A stretch of 64,000 nt of DNA. It comes from Roseinatronobacter sp052379845. GTDB lineage: Bacteria; Pseudomonadota; Alphaproteobacteria; Rhodobacterales; Rhodobacteraceae. Made by a program: the position numbers and the translations under genes. The stretch is taken from NCBI GenBank assembly GCA_052379845.1, contig JBQTCF010000001.1; one strand, given 5' to 3'. The notes beneath the pieces were generated by a model. That model worked only from the letters and a program-made list of their open reading frames with translations, made no database searches and was not told the origin of the DNA. This document shows, piece after piece, positions 9,022-16,688 of the stretch (position 1 is the first letter of the stretch; each line of letters starts with the position of its first letter).

Positions 9022-9354
9022 TTACATGGAAAAGCTGATCCCGCAGCCGCAGCTGGACGAGGCATTGGGGTTGTTGATAACAAACCGCGCCCCGATCAAT
9101 TCCTCGGAGAAGTCGATGACGGCGTTTTCCAGAAAGGGCAGCGACACCGGGTCAATCAGAACTTTGTGACCGCTTTTTTCCAGCACAAGGTCATCTTCGG
9201 CGGGGTCATCAAAGCGGATGTCATATTGAAAGCCCGAACAGCCGCCACCGTCGACGGCGACACGCAGGGCCTTGACCTCGCCTGTGTCTTGCGCGATTTC
9301 GGCCAGACGGGCAAAGGCGCGGTCACTTACGCGGGGGGGCAGGGTCAGGGTCAT
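9022..9354 (-). CDS. erpA: A-type iron-sulfur carrier (HesB/IscA/ErpA family)
   Basis: 110 residues. The three cluster-ligand cysteines are visible: GGGCSGFQYD near residue 40 and SSSCGCGISF at the C-terminus (C-x-C pair at ~104 and 106). The protein would receive Fe-S clusters from the assembly machinery and hand them to apo-enzymes in the cytoplasm. The symbol is given for the ErpA-like subfamily; IscA or SufA paralogues cannot be excluded by eye. The gene is divergent from the dNTPase gene, with 88 bases between the starts. Confidence 0.88.
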   Translation of the reverse strand: MTLTLPPRVSDRAFARLAEIAQDTGEVKALRVAVDGGGCSGFQYDIRFDDPAEDDLVLEKSGHKVLIDPVSLPFLENAVIDFSEELIGARFVINNPNASSSCGCGISFSM

Positions 9355-9442
9355 GGGCGTCCTTTGGTGATGTCATAATTCCGATGACTTTGGTTAGATA
9401 TAGCCATTGCCAGCAGTCCCGACAAGGTGGCGAGGATAACAG

Positions 9443-10636
9443 ATGCTGAAACCATATGCGACACAACCCGACCAGTCGCGCGGGCGGCGCTTCTGCGAGG
9501 CGATGAGCACCTTCCGGTCCCCGTTCCAGCGCGACCGCGACAGGATTATCCATTCCAGCGCGTTCCGGCGGCTGAAACACAAGACGCAAGTGTTCATCGA
9601 GCATGAGGGCGATTACTACCGCACCCGCCTGACCCATTCCATTGAGGTGGCGCAAGTCGCGCGCACCCTTGCCGGGGCGTTGGGGCTGAATACCGAACTG
9701 GCCGAGGCGATTGCCCTGGCCCATGATCTGGGCCATCCGCCCTTTGGCCATACCGGCGAAGATGCGCTGTGCGATCTGATGGCGCCCTATGGCGGGTTCG
9801 ACCACAATGCCCAAGCCCTGCGCATTGTCACCCGGCTGGAGCGGCATTACGCAGATTTCGACGGGCTGAACCTGACATGGGAAACACTGGAAGGCATTGC
9901 CAAGCATAACGGCCCTGTAGCTGACGCGCGCGGCGCCCCCCTGAAGGGCGATGCGCTGCCCTATGCGTTGGTGGAATGTAACGCCCTGTTCGATCTGGAG
10001 CTACACGGCTATGCCAGTGCCGAAGCGCAGGTGGCCGCGATTGCCGATGATATTGCCTATAACCACCATGATTTGCATGACGGGTTGCGCTCGGGGCTGT
10101 TTACGGAAAACGATCTGATGGAATTGCCCATAACCGGCCCGGCCTTCAGGGACGTGGACAGGTTGTATCCCGGACTGGAACCGATGCGGCGCAGACATGA
10201 AGCCTTGCGCCGTGTGTTCGGGGTGATGGTGGAAGATGTGCTGCTGGTGGCGGGCACGCGGCTGGGACCGGCAGATTTGCAGTCCGCACAGGACATACGC
10301 GACCTGAACCTGACGATCATCCGGTTTTCGGACCGGCTGTTTCGGGAATTGAAGGTGATCCGGCAGTTTCTGTTCACGCGCATGTATCGCGCGCCGTCCG
10401 TCGTGGCGATGCGCATGCAGGTTACAGGCGTTGTGCGCGACCTGTTTCCGCTGTTCATGGAACAGCCCCGCCACCTGCCCACGGAGTGGCGCCGCGATGT
10501 GGATGCGGCGCAGTCCGAAACGGAGCTTGCGCGCATCGTTGCCGATTATGTGTCTGGCATGACCGACCGTTTCGCGATTCAGGAACACGCGCGGCTGGTG
10601 CGTGGCGAGGATGCCGGTCCCGTGCGGTATCTGTGA
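9443..10636 (+). CDS. dgt: dGTP triphosphohydrolase-like HD-domain protein
   Basis: 397 residues. The HD-domain metal ligands are clear: RLTHSIEVAQVAR near 61-75, then LAHDLGHPPFGHTGEDAL at ~93-110, followed by DDIAYNHHDLHDGL near 205 with further ligands. The N-terminal RSAFRRLKHKTQVFI-type segment (here HSSAFRRLKHKTQVF) is the hallmark of the deoxyguanosinetriphosphate triphosphohydrolase-like family. Such enzymes cleave dNTPs to nucleoside and triphosphate and help to set dNTP pools. The start is preceded by GGCGAGGA. It sits divergent to the Fe-S carrier gene. The exact nucleotide preference is not known for this short subfamily. Confidence 0.9.
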   Translation: MLKPYATQPDQSRGRRFCEAMSTFRSPFQRDRDRIIHSSAFRRLKHKTQVFIEHEGDYYRTRLTHSIEVAQVARTLAGALGLNTELAEAIALAHDLGHPPFGHTGEDALCDLMAPYGGFDHNAQALRIVTRLERHYADFDGLNLTWETLEGIAKHNGPVADARGAPLKGDALPYALVECNALFDLELHGYASAEAQVAAIADDIAYNHHDLHDGLRSGLFTENDLMELPITGPAFRDVDRLYPGLEPMRRRHEALRRVFGVMVEDVLLVAGTRLGPADLQSAQDIRDLNLTIIRFSDRLFRELKVIRQFLFTRMYRAPSVVAMRMQVTGVVRDLFPLFMEQPRHLPTEWRRDVDAAQSETELARIVADYVSGMTDRFAIQEHARLVRGEDAGPVRYL

Positions 10637-10860
10637 GGGGGGGGGGCGCCATTCGGCCCCCATCGAGGGGGCACTCATGGCGGGGCAGGCCTGTCGGCTG
10701 CCCGGACAGCGCCGCGGATGGCAGCGCGGGGTGCGCCTGCGTTTTTGCCGCGCCGCAGTGATCAGGCGACTTGACAGATGGCCCTGCAATGTCGGACCCT
10801 TCAACAGGGGGCTGAAAGTTGTTCTGGCACCCCTGCTTCAGCCAAGGGGAGGGTGTGCGC

Positions 10861-11295
10861 ATGCTGGTAAGTCAAATTCTGAGAAACAAGGAAAGCCAAT
10901 CGGTTATGACAATAGGCTTGGGGGCGTCCCTGTCCGAGGTTGCCCGCGTCCTGAGTGAAAACCGCATTGGTGCGCTTGTCGTGTCGCCCGATGGCAAGAC
11001 GGTTGCGGGCATTGTGTCGGAACGCGACATCGTGCGCGAGTTGGGCAAACGCGGGGCAGGGTGCCTGTCGGACAAGGTTGATGATGTGATGACCCGCAAT
11101 GTCTATGGGTGCAAGGCCGAGGACAGCGCCGATCTGGTGTTGCAGACCATGACCGCGAAGCGTTTTCGCCACATTCCGGTGATGGACGGCGATCAGATGC
11201 TGGGCCTGATTTCCATTGGCGATGTGGTTGCTGCGCGCATGTCGGAGCTGGAACTGGAAAAAGACGCCCTGACTGGCATGATCATGGGATACTAG
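10861..11295 (+). CDS. Small protein made of a CBS-domain pair
   Basis: 144 residues from the ATG at 10861, preceded by AAGGGGAGGG; an ATG at 10819 would add 14 residues and has no such site. Two CBS motifs fill the protein: ~10-62 (with NRIGALVVSPDGKTVAGIVSERD) and ~73-130 (with KRFRHIPVMDGDQMLGLISIGDV). CBS pairs bind adenosyl ligands such as AMP, ATP or SAM and regulate partners. No enzymatic domain is attached, so its partner is unknown. It is followed after 80 bases by coaD in the same direction, and a shared transcript is possible. Confidence 0.88.
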   Translation: MLVSQILRNKESQSVMTIGLGASLSEVARVLSENRIGALVVSPDGKTVAGIVSERDIVRELGKRGAGCLSDKVDDVMTRNVYGCKAEDSADLVLQTMTAKRFRHIPVMDGDQMLGLISIGDVVAARMSELELEKDALTGMIMGY

Positions 11296-11375
11296 CGCCT
11301 TTTTCGGGCCGCCAAGGGTTGCATATTCCTGCGCAATATTGTTGCGTTCCCTTGAAGATGTGAAGGGGGCGCGCA

Positions 11376-11870
11376 ATGCGGATCGGTCTTTATCCTGGCA
11401 CTTTCGATCCTTTGACCAAGGGACATATCGACATTATCACGCGCGCGACGCAGCTTGTTGACAGGCTGGTGATCGGTGTTGCGATAAACCGGGACAAAGG
11501 CCCGTTATTCACACTGGATGAGCGCGTCGCCATGATCGAGGCGGAGGTTCGGACCCTTAGCGCCCAAAGCGGCGTCGAGATTGTGGCCCATCCGTTTGAA
11601 AACCTGCTGATTGACTGCGCCCGCGATGTGGGCGCGCAGATCATCATTCGCGGTTTGCGCGCCGTCACGGATTTTGAATACGAATTCCAGATGGTTGGCA
11701 TGAACCGCGCGATGGATGCCAGCATTGAAACAGTGTTTCTGATGGCAGAGGCCCGCCATCAGGCCATTGCGTCCAAGCTGGTCAAGGAAATCGCGCGTTT
11801 GGGGGGGGATGTGTCGAATTTCGTGTCCCCTGCCATTACGGCTGCGCTGGCGGCCAAATACCCGCGCTAA
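11376..11870 (+). CDS. coaD: Phosphopantetheine adenylyltransferase
   Basis: 164 residues. It adenylates 4'-phosphopantetheine to dephospho-CoA, the penultimate step of CoA synthesis. The nucleotidyltransferase (T/H)xGH signature is present in GTFDPLTKGHIDI (residues 8-20), and the substrate-binding IIRGLRAVTDFEYEFQM segment at ~90-106 is typical of CoaD. Length is normal. The start has a GAAGGGGGCGC site. The stop codon TAA is also the first three bases of a dispersed intergenic repeat (see 11868). Confidence 0.96.
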   Translation: MRIGLYPGTFDPLTKGHIDIITRATQLVDRLVIGVAINRDKGPLFTLDERVAMIEAEVRTLSAQSGVEIVAHPFENLLIDCARDVGAQIIIRGLRAVTDFEYEFQMVGMNRAMDASIETVFLMAEARHQAIASKLVKEIARLGGDVSNFVSPAITAALAAKYPR

Positions 11871-11968
11871 AGCAGGTTGTGCAAAAGTGGGAACCGGTTT
11901 TGTGCTTCTCGAACCTGCGACATCAATAAGTTGGGGTATGTAGCGCGATAGCGAATGAACGCGACATG
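11868..11968 (+). repeat. Dispersed intergenic repeat, copy C
   Basis: Begins TAAAGCAGGTTGTGCAAAAG, continues with TGGGAACCGGTTTTGTGC, and ends GCGAATGAACGCGACATG (11951-11968). The first TAA is the coaD stop codon. The core can fold as GCAAAA/TTTTGC around the self-complementary AACCGGTT. Same orientation as the upstream gene. Related copies are at 6205, 26041 and 59937. Confidence 0.8.
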
Positions 11969-11980
11969 CGCCAAGGGGGC

Positions 11981-12145
11981 TTATTGGCCGTAGACCGCCT
12001 GCGCGGCAATCTTGCGCGCATCGGGTTTGTAGATGTCCAGATCGATTGCGACATTCAGCGGCATATTGCGAATTTCGCTGACTGTGCGGGCATAGGCCGC
12101 GCGTTTGCGCAAGCGGGTCTGGATACGGGTAAGCAGCGTTTGCAT
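11981..12145 (-). CDS. Small basic protein, DUF1127-like
   Basis: 54 residues from the ATG at 12145: MQTLLTRIQTRLRKRAAYAR, then TVSEIRNMPLNVAIDLDIYK and PDARKIAAQAVYGQ. An AAAAAAGGAGC ribosome site lies just upstream, which is strong for this genome. The AYARTVSEI...LDIYKPDARKIA pattern resembles the short Arg-rich DUF1127 proteins common in alphaproteobacteria; some members of that family are linked to RNA metabolism and phosphate or nitrogen responses, but no role can be read here. It lies between a repeat element and hrpB, on the same strand as hrpB, 133 bases beyond the hrpB stop. Confidence 0.7.
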   Translation of the reverse strand: MQTLLTRIQTRLRKRAAYARTVSEIRNMPLNVAIDLDIYKPDARKIAAQAVYGQ

Positions 12146-12278
12146 GATATGCTCCTTTTTTGGCGGGTCATACGGGTGTCTTGATACGAAGATGGGGCAT
12201 GCTGCAGCGCAGAACAAGCCGTCTGCATGCAAGCCCGGCTTGCGCAAGGTGCATATGTTGGTGGGGCGGTCCTGCCGG

Positions 12279-14720
12279 TCACCCTTGGCGGCGGGGGCTG
12301 GCGCGCAAGGTGGGGCTGGCGGCCAGCGGGTCTTCTGGCCAGGGGTGTCTGGGATACTGGCCGCGCATGTCCTTGCGCACATCCCCGTAGCTGTTGGCCC
12401 AGAAGCCGGGCAGGTCCATGGTCACTTGCACGGGCCTGCGGGCAGGCGACAGCAACACCACACGCAGCGGCGCGCGTTTGGGGCCAATCGCGGGATGGTC
12501 GGCAAGGCCGAACATTTCCTGCAACCGGACCTGAATTTCCGGCGCATCGCCGCTGTAATCAATGGCGACCTTGTTGCCCAAAGGTGTTGTGAAATGCGCG
12601 GGCGCCAAGGTGTCAAGCTGTTGCATCTGGCCCCAGTCCAGCATGGCGCGCAGCGCGGGCAGGGGGTCCAGACTGCGCAGGTCATCGGCTGTGCGGCACT
12701 GTGTCAGGTAGGGGCCAAGCCAGTGCTCCAAGCCCATCAGCAGCGCCGCGTCCGACATGTCGGGCAGGTCCAGCCCCTGTGCGCGCAGCAATTCGACACG
12801 CGCGATGAACCGCCTTGCGCCGTCTGACAGCGCCAAGCCGATATCGCGCAGCCCCGTGCAAGCGGCAGATACCACAGCTTCAGGGGGCACAGTGTGCCAG
12901 TGGCGGTCCGCCAGCACCAGCGCCCCGAAGCATTCCTGTTCGCGCGCTTCAATGCGCTGATGGCGCCGGGACCATTCGCAAACCTGTCGCCAAGACATGC
13001 TGTCCGCAAAAAGCTGGCGCAGCGCGCTTTGCGTCCATGGAATGGCCTGCCTGATCCGGGCTTCGCGGGGGTTGCCGTCGGTGTCGGTGACGACCAGAAG
13101 CCGCGATTGCGCCAGCCCGTCGCTGGCGTCCAGCACAGCGCCCTTGCCCCCGGCCAGCACATAGCGCGGATCACTGCCCTTGCGCCGCAACCCGATACGG
13201 TCGGGATAGGCAAGCGCGGCCATATCCGCGCTGGAATACCCCCCCGCACTGTCGGGGACCAGCCGCGCCAGTCGCCGGGCTTCTTCCTTGACGCGCGCAA
13301 GGGTGGCGTGGTGGATGGCATAGGGCCGTGTATCTGCAAAGCGGCGCGGGTTCTGAAGTGCCTCCAGCCGCAGGGCCAGATCTGCGGGGGCGGAGTGCAG
13401 AATATCGCGTTCCGACATCAGCGCAGCCATGGGCGCGGCATCGCGGCCCGCGCGCAGCAGCATATGCGCCAGACGGGGGTGCAGGGGCAGGGCGGCCATG
13501 TCGCGCCCATGGGCCGTAATGCGTTGCGCCGTGTCCAGTGCGCCAAGCCCCGCCAGCAGCGCGCGCGCTTCGGCCAATGCGCCCGCTGGCGGCGGGGTCA
13601 GGAACCGCAAGCCCGCATCACTGCCCCAAAGGGCCAGATCAAGCGCCAGCGCCGCCAGATCCGCGCGTTCGATTTCAGGCGGGGCGAAGGCGTGCAGCGC
13701 CCCTTCTTCGGCGCGCGCCCACATGCGAAAGCACACGCCTGCTTCCATGCGCCCCGCGCGCCCGCGCCGCTGGTCGGCTTCGGCGCGGGTGACGCGTTCG
13801 GTCACCAGCCGCGACATGCCGCTGCCGGGATCAAACCGCGCGCGCCGTGCCAAGCCGCAATCGACCACCACGCGCACCCCTTCGATGGTCAGCGATGTTT
13901 CGGCAATTGCCGTGGCCAATACCAGTTTGCGCCCTGTTCTGGCGGGCAATAGCGCAGCGCGCTGTTGCGAAAACGGCAATGCCCCGTAGAGCGGGTGCAG
14001 GCTGGTATCAGCGGGCAGATCGGGGGCAAGGGCTGTGGCCACGCGCCGGATTTCCCCTTCACCCGGCAAGAATACCAGCACTGATCCGGTTTCAGTGTGC
14101 AGGGCATGGGCAATCAGGTCGGCGGCGGCACGTTCAAACCGCACGCCTTTGGCAAGGGGCCTGTCCAGCCAGCGGGTTTCAACGGGATAGGCGCGCCCCT
14201 GCGCGGTCAGCACCGGCGCATCATCCAGCATTGCCGCCACAGGTGCGGCATCCAGCGTGGCGGACATGACAACCACATTCAGGTCAGGGCGCAGCGCGTC
14301 GCGCATTTCCCATGTCAGCGCCAACCCCAGATCGGCATTGACGGAGCGTTCATGGAATTCGTCAAAAATAACCGCACCGACGCCCGCGAGTTCAGGGTCG
14401 TTTTGCAACATGCGCGTCAGGATGCCTTCGGTCACCACTTCTATGCGGGTGTCGCGGGTGACAACCGACTCGCCGCGAATGCGGTACCCCACCTGTTGGC
14501 CCACAGGTTCCCCCAGCAGTTGGGCCATATGTTCGGCGGCCGCACGCGCCGCCAGCCTGCGCGGTTCCAGCATGACAATGCGCCCCTTGACCTGATCGCG
14601 CAGCGCAAGGGGGACACGCGTTGTCTTTCCCGCGCCGGGCGGGGCTTGCAGCACGACGCGCCCCGCTTTGGCAAGGGTCGTGGTCAGCGTGGGCAGGATG
14701 TCATCTATCGGCAGTCGCAT
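12279..14720 (-). CDS. hrpB: ATP-dependent DEAH-type helicase HrpB
   Basis: 813 residues, the normal length for HrpB. Motif I LQAPPGAGKTTRVP at ~24-37, motif II DEFHER near 118, motif III SAT, and motif VI QRRGRAGR near 320 are all visible; the C-terminal half carries the HrpB-specific domain, with NSYGDVRKDMRGQYPRHPWP near the end. HrpB is a DExH RNA-helicase-like protein whose biological role is not settled in most bacteria. It is divergent from meaB, with 127 bases between the starts. The start MRLPIDDILPTLTTTL fits homologues. Confidence 0.93.
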   Translation of the reverse strand: MRLPIDDILPTLTTTLAKAGRVVLQAPPGAGKTTRVPLALRDQVKGRIVMLEPRRLAARAAAEHMAQLLGEPVGQQVGYRIRGESVVTRDTRIEVVTEGILTRMLQNDPELAGVGAVIFDEFHERSVNADLGLALTWEMRDALRPDLNVVVMSATLDAAPVAAMLDDAPVLTAQGRAYPVETRWLDRPLAKGVRFERAAADLIAHALHTETGSVLVFLPGEGEIRRVATALAPDLPADTSLHPLYGALPFSQQRAALLPARTGRKLVLATAIAETSLTIEGVRVVVDCGLARRARFDPGSGMSRLVTERVTRAEADQRRGRAGRMEAGVCFRMWARAEEGALHAFAPPEIERADLAALALDLALWGSDAGLRFLTPPPAGALAEARALLAGLGALDTAQRITAHGRDMAALPLHPRLAHMLLRAGRDAAPMAALMSERDILHSAPADLALRLEALQNPRRFADTRPYAIHHATLARVKEEARRLARLVPDSAGGYSSADMAALAYPDRIGLRRKGSDPRYVLAGGKGAVLDASDGLAQSRLLVVTDTDGNPREARIRQAIPWTQSALRQLFADSMSWRQVCEWSRRHQRIEAREQECFGALVLADRHWHTVPPEAVVSAACTGLRDIGLALSDGARRFIARVELLRAQGLDLPDMSDAALLMGLEHWLGPYLTQCRTADDLRSLDPLPALRAMLDWGQMQQLDTLAPAHFTTPLGNKVAIDYSGDAPEIQVRLQEMFGLADHPAIGPKRAPLRVVLLSPARRPVQVTMDLPGFWANSYGDVRKDMRGQYPRHPWPEDPLAASPTLRASPRRQG

Positions 14721-14847
14721 AGGGGCGTTATGCCGTCATTCATGCCCCTCATGCAACGCCCCACGCGCGCGGGCGCTGGCGGCAGGGCTGGACAAACAGG
14801 GTGCATGCGGGCCATCTGGGGCGGCAACAAGGAAACGGGGGGCGCAG

Positions 14848-15876
14848 ATGGATGTCGCAATCTTGGCCGATGCAGTGCAGCGGGGCGAACGCAGGGCGCT
14901 GGCGCGCGCAATCACACTGGTGGAAAGCACGCGCCCTGAACACCGCGCGCAGGCGGCCGAGTTGTTGGACAGGCTGGCCCGCGCGGGCCGGGAATCAATC
15001 CGCATCGGGTTGTCGGGCACGCCCGGGGTGGGCAAATCGACCTTAATCGAAAGTTTTGGCCTGATGCTGGTCGCGCAGGGCCTGAAAGTGGCGGTGCTGG
15101 CGGTTGACCCGTCCAGCAAGCGCACAGGCGGGTCCATTCTGGGGGACAAGACACGCATGGAGCAGCTGTCGCGCAGCCCCCTGGCGTTTATTCGCCCTAG
15201 CCCCAGCCGGACCCATCTGGGGGGGGTCGCGCGGCGCACGCGCGACGCCGTGGCCCTATGCGAAGCGGCGGCATTTGATGTCATCTTGATCGAAACTGTG
15301 GGCGTCGGCCAATCCGAAACTGTGGTTGCGGACCTGTCGGATGTGTTTTTGCTGCTGCTGGCCCCTGCGGGCGGGGATGAGTTGCAAGGGGTCAAGCGCG
15401 GCATCATGGAAGCGGCGGACATCATTCTGGTCAACAAGGCAGATGGCGATCTGAAGCCCGCAGCACAGCGCACCTGCGCCGATTACGCAGGCGCCCTGCG
15501 CTTGCTGCGCCGCCGCCCACAGGACCCCGAAGGATTCCCGAAGGCAATGACAGTGTCCGCGCTGGACGTGTCGGGCCTTGACACGGCCTGGGCCGAGATA
15601 TGCCATCTGGTCGAGTGGCGCCGCGCGCAGGGTCATTGGCAGGCCAGTCGCGCCGCCCAGGCCCGCCACTGGTTCGAAGAAGAAGTGCGCCAGACACTTC
15701 TGGCGCGCCTGACCGAGCCCCGCGCGCGCACCCTGATGCAGGCGCTTTCCGCGCAGGTTTCCGAGGGCCAGATCACCGCCAGCCGGGCCGCTGATGAATT
15801 CTTTTCCCGCATCTGGCCGGAAATGGACAGCACGAAACCGCCGGAATCGCTTGACGCCGTCCCCGATACACCCTAA
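14848..15876 (+). CDS. meaB: Methylmalonyl-CoA mutase-associated GTPase MeaB
   Basis: 342 residues from the ATG at 14848 (MDVAILADAVQRGERRALAR), preceded by ACGGGGGGCG; a longer in-frame reading from 14668 overlaps the hrpB start and is unlikely. The P-loop GTPase of the SIMIBI class shows Walker A GTPGVGKST at ~55-63, AVDPSSKRTGGSILGDKTRM at ~87-106, ETVGVGQSE near 152 and NKADGD near 193. MeaB protects and loads adenosylcobalamin-dependent methylmalonyl-CoA mutase. The mutase gene itself is not in this window. A cobalamin-dependent reductase, nrdJ, is 6 kb away, which agrees with a B12-using cell. Confidence 0.93.
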   Translation: MDVAILADAVQRGERRALARAITLVESTRPEHRAQAAELLDRLARAGRESIRIGLSGTPGVGKSTLIESFGLMLVAQGLKVAVLAVDPSSKRTGGSILGDKTRMEQLSRSPLAFIRPSPSRTHLGGVARRTRDAVALCEAAAFDVILIETVGVGQSETVVADLSDVFLLLLAPAGGDELQGVKRGIMEAADIILVNKADGDLKPAAQRTCADYAGALRLLRRRPQDPEGFPKAMTVSALDVSGLDTAWAEICHLVEWRRAQGHWQASRAAQARHWFEEEVRQTLLARLTEPRARTLMQALSAQVSEGQITASRAADEFFSRIWPEMDSTKPPESLDAVPDTP

Positions 15877-15976
15877 TAGCGCGGGAACGAAATTCACGGC
15901 GCTGCGCAGCAGTGCCCTTTGTTATGTGGCACCCGGGCATTCATGTCCTGCCCTTATAAACAGACGAGGATAAGCC

Positions 15977-16264
15977 ATGTCGCGCCGCTGCGAACTCACT
16001 GGAAAAGGCCCGATGTCGGGCAACAATGTAAGCCACGCCAACAACAAAACGCGCCGCCGCTTCCTGCCGAACCTGCAGGATGTGTCGCTTCAGTCAGAAG
16101 TACTGGGCCGCAGCTTCAAACTGCGCGTGTCCTCTGCTGCGTTGCGCTCAGTGGACCACCGCGGTGGCCTTGACGCCTATCTTGCCCGCGCCAAGGATGA
16201 AGAACTGTCGTCAAACGCACAGAAAATCAAGCGCGACGTTGCGAAGGCGCAGACAGCAGCCTAA
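15977..16264 (+). CDS. rpmB: 50S ribosomal protein L28
   Basis: 95 residues, beginning MSRRCELTGKGPMSGNNVSH, with the conserved NNKTRRRFLPNL stretch and the C-terminal extension usual in alphaproteobacterial L28 (about 95 residues rather than 78). A GACGAGGATAAGCC ribosome site precedes the ATG. It forms a single-gene unit followed by a hairpin. Confidence 0.97.
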   Translation: MSRRCELTGKGPMSGNNVSHANNKTRRRFLPNLQDVSLQSEVLGRSFKLRVSSAALRSVDHRGGLDAYLARAKDEELSSNAQKIKRDVAKAQTAA

Positions 16265-16278
16265 AGCTGATGTAGTTT

Positions 16279-16313
16279 CAACAAGGCCTCCGGCGCTGCT
16301 GGGGGCCTTGTTG
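16279..16313 (+). terminator. Hairpin after rpmB, probable terminator
   Basis: CAACAAGGCC (16279-16288) pairs exactly with GGCCTTGTTG (16304-16313) around a 15-base loop. The 3' side ends in TTGTTGTAT, a weak T run, and begins 14 bases after the rpmB stop. Confidence 0.65.
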
Positions 16314-16373
16314 TATGGCGCATAGGGCTGACATGTTGCGTCTTGCTGCCCGATGCGTCCGTATCAAGCCTGC

Positions 16374-16450
16374 GGTCCCGTAGCTCAACTGGATAGAGCA
16401 CCTGACTTCTAATCAGGATGTTGGGGGTTCGAGTCCTCCCGGGATCGCCA
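16374..16450 (+). tRNA. tRNA-Arg, anticodon TCT
   Basis: Cloverleaf readable by hand: acceptor GGTCCCG with CGGGATC (one G-T pair), D arm GCTC...GAGC, anticodon stem CCTGA/TCAGG with loop CTTCTAA giving anticodon TCT, T arm with GGTTCGAGTCC, discriminator G and encoded CCA. It marks the left border of a stretch of lower-GC accessory genes. Confidence 0.95.
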
Positions 16451-16481
16451 AGGCTTCCTTATGCCTTTGTAAAGGAGGCAT

Positions 16482-16688
16482 ATGAATGCGCAACAGGGCG
16501 GTTTTTGCTGCGCACCGTGTCAAGCGTTATTTTTGAAATCTGACGAACTTTTCAATAAATTTCTGATATCAAACAATATTTCCGGAAGACTGCCGCCTCC
16601 AACTCGTGAAGCCGGCTTTTCGCTTCCAAATCAATTTCCGTCGATTCAAGCATCCCCGACGAGACTGTTCGGAGGATCTTCTCGCTAG
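16482..16688 (+). CDS. Possible 68-residue protein just after tRNA-Arg
   Basis: The only support is a perfect AAAGGAGG ribosome site three bases before the ATG and an open frame to 16688, where it overlaps the convergent GIY-YIG gene by four bases. The translation starts MNAQQGGFCCAPCQALFLKS and has a CCxxC cluster but no recognisable domain. The AAAGGAGG also forms part of a small hairpin (CCTTTGTAAAGG, 16465-16476), so it may be a post-tRNA processing or termination signal instead of a start. I do not recognise the gene. Confidence 0.25.
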   Translation: MNAQQGGFCCAPCQALFLKSDELFNKFLISNNISGRLPPPTREAGFSLPNQFPSIQASPTRLFGGSSR

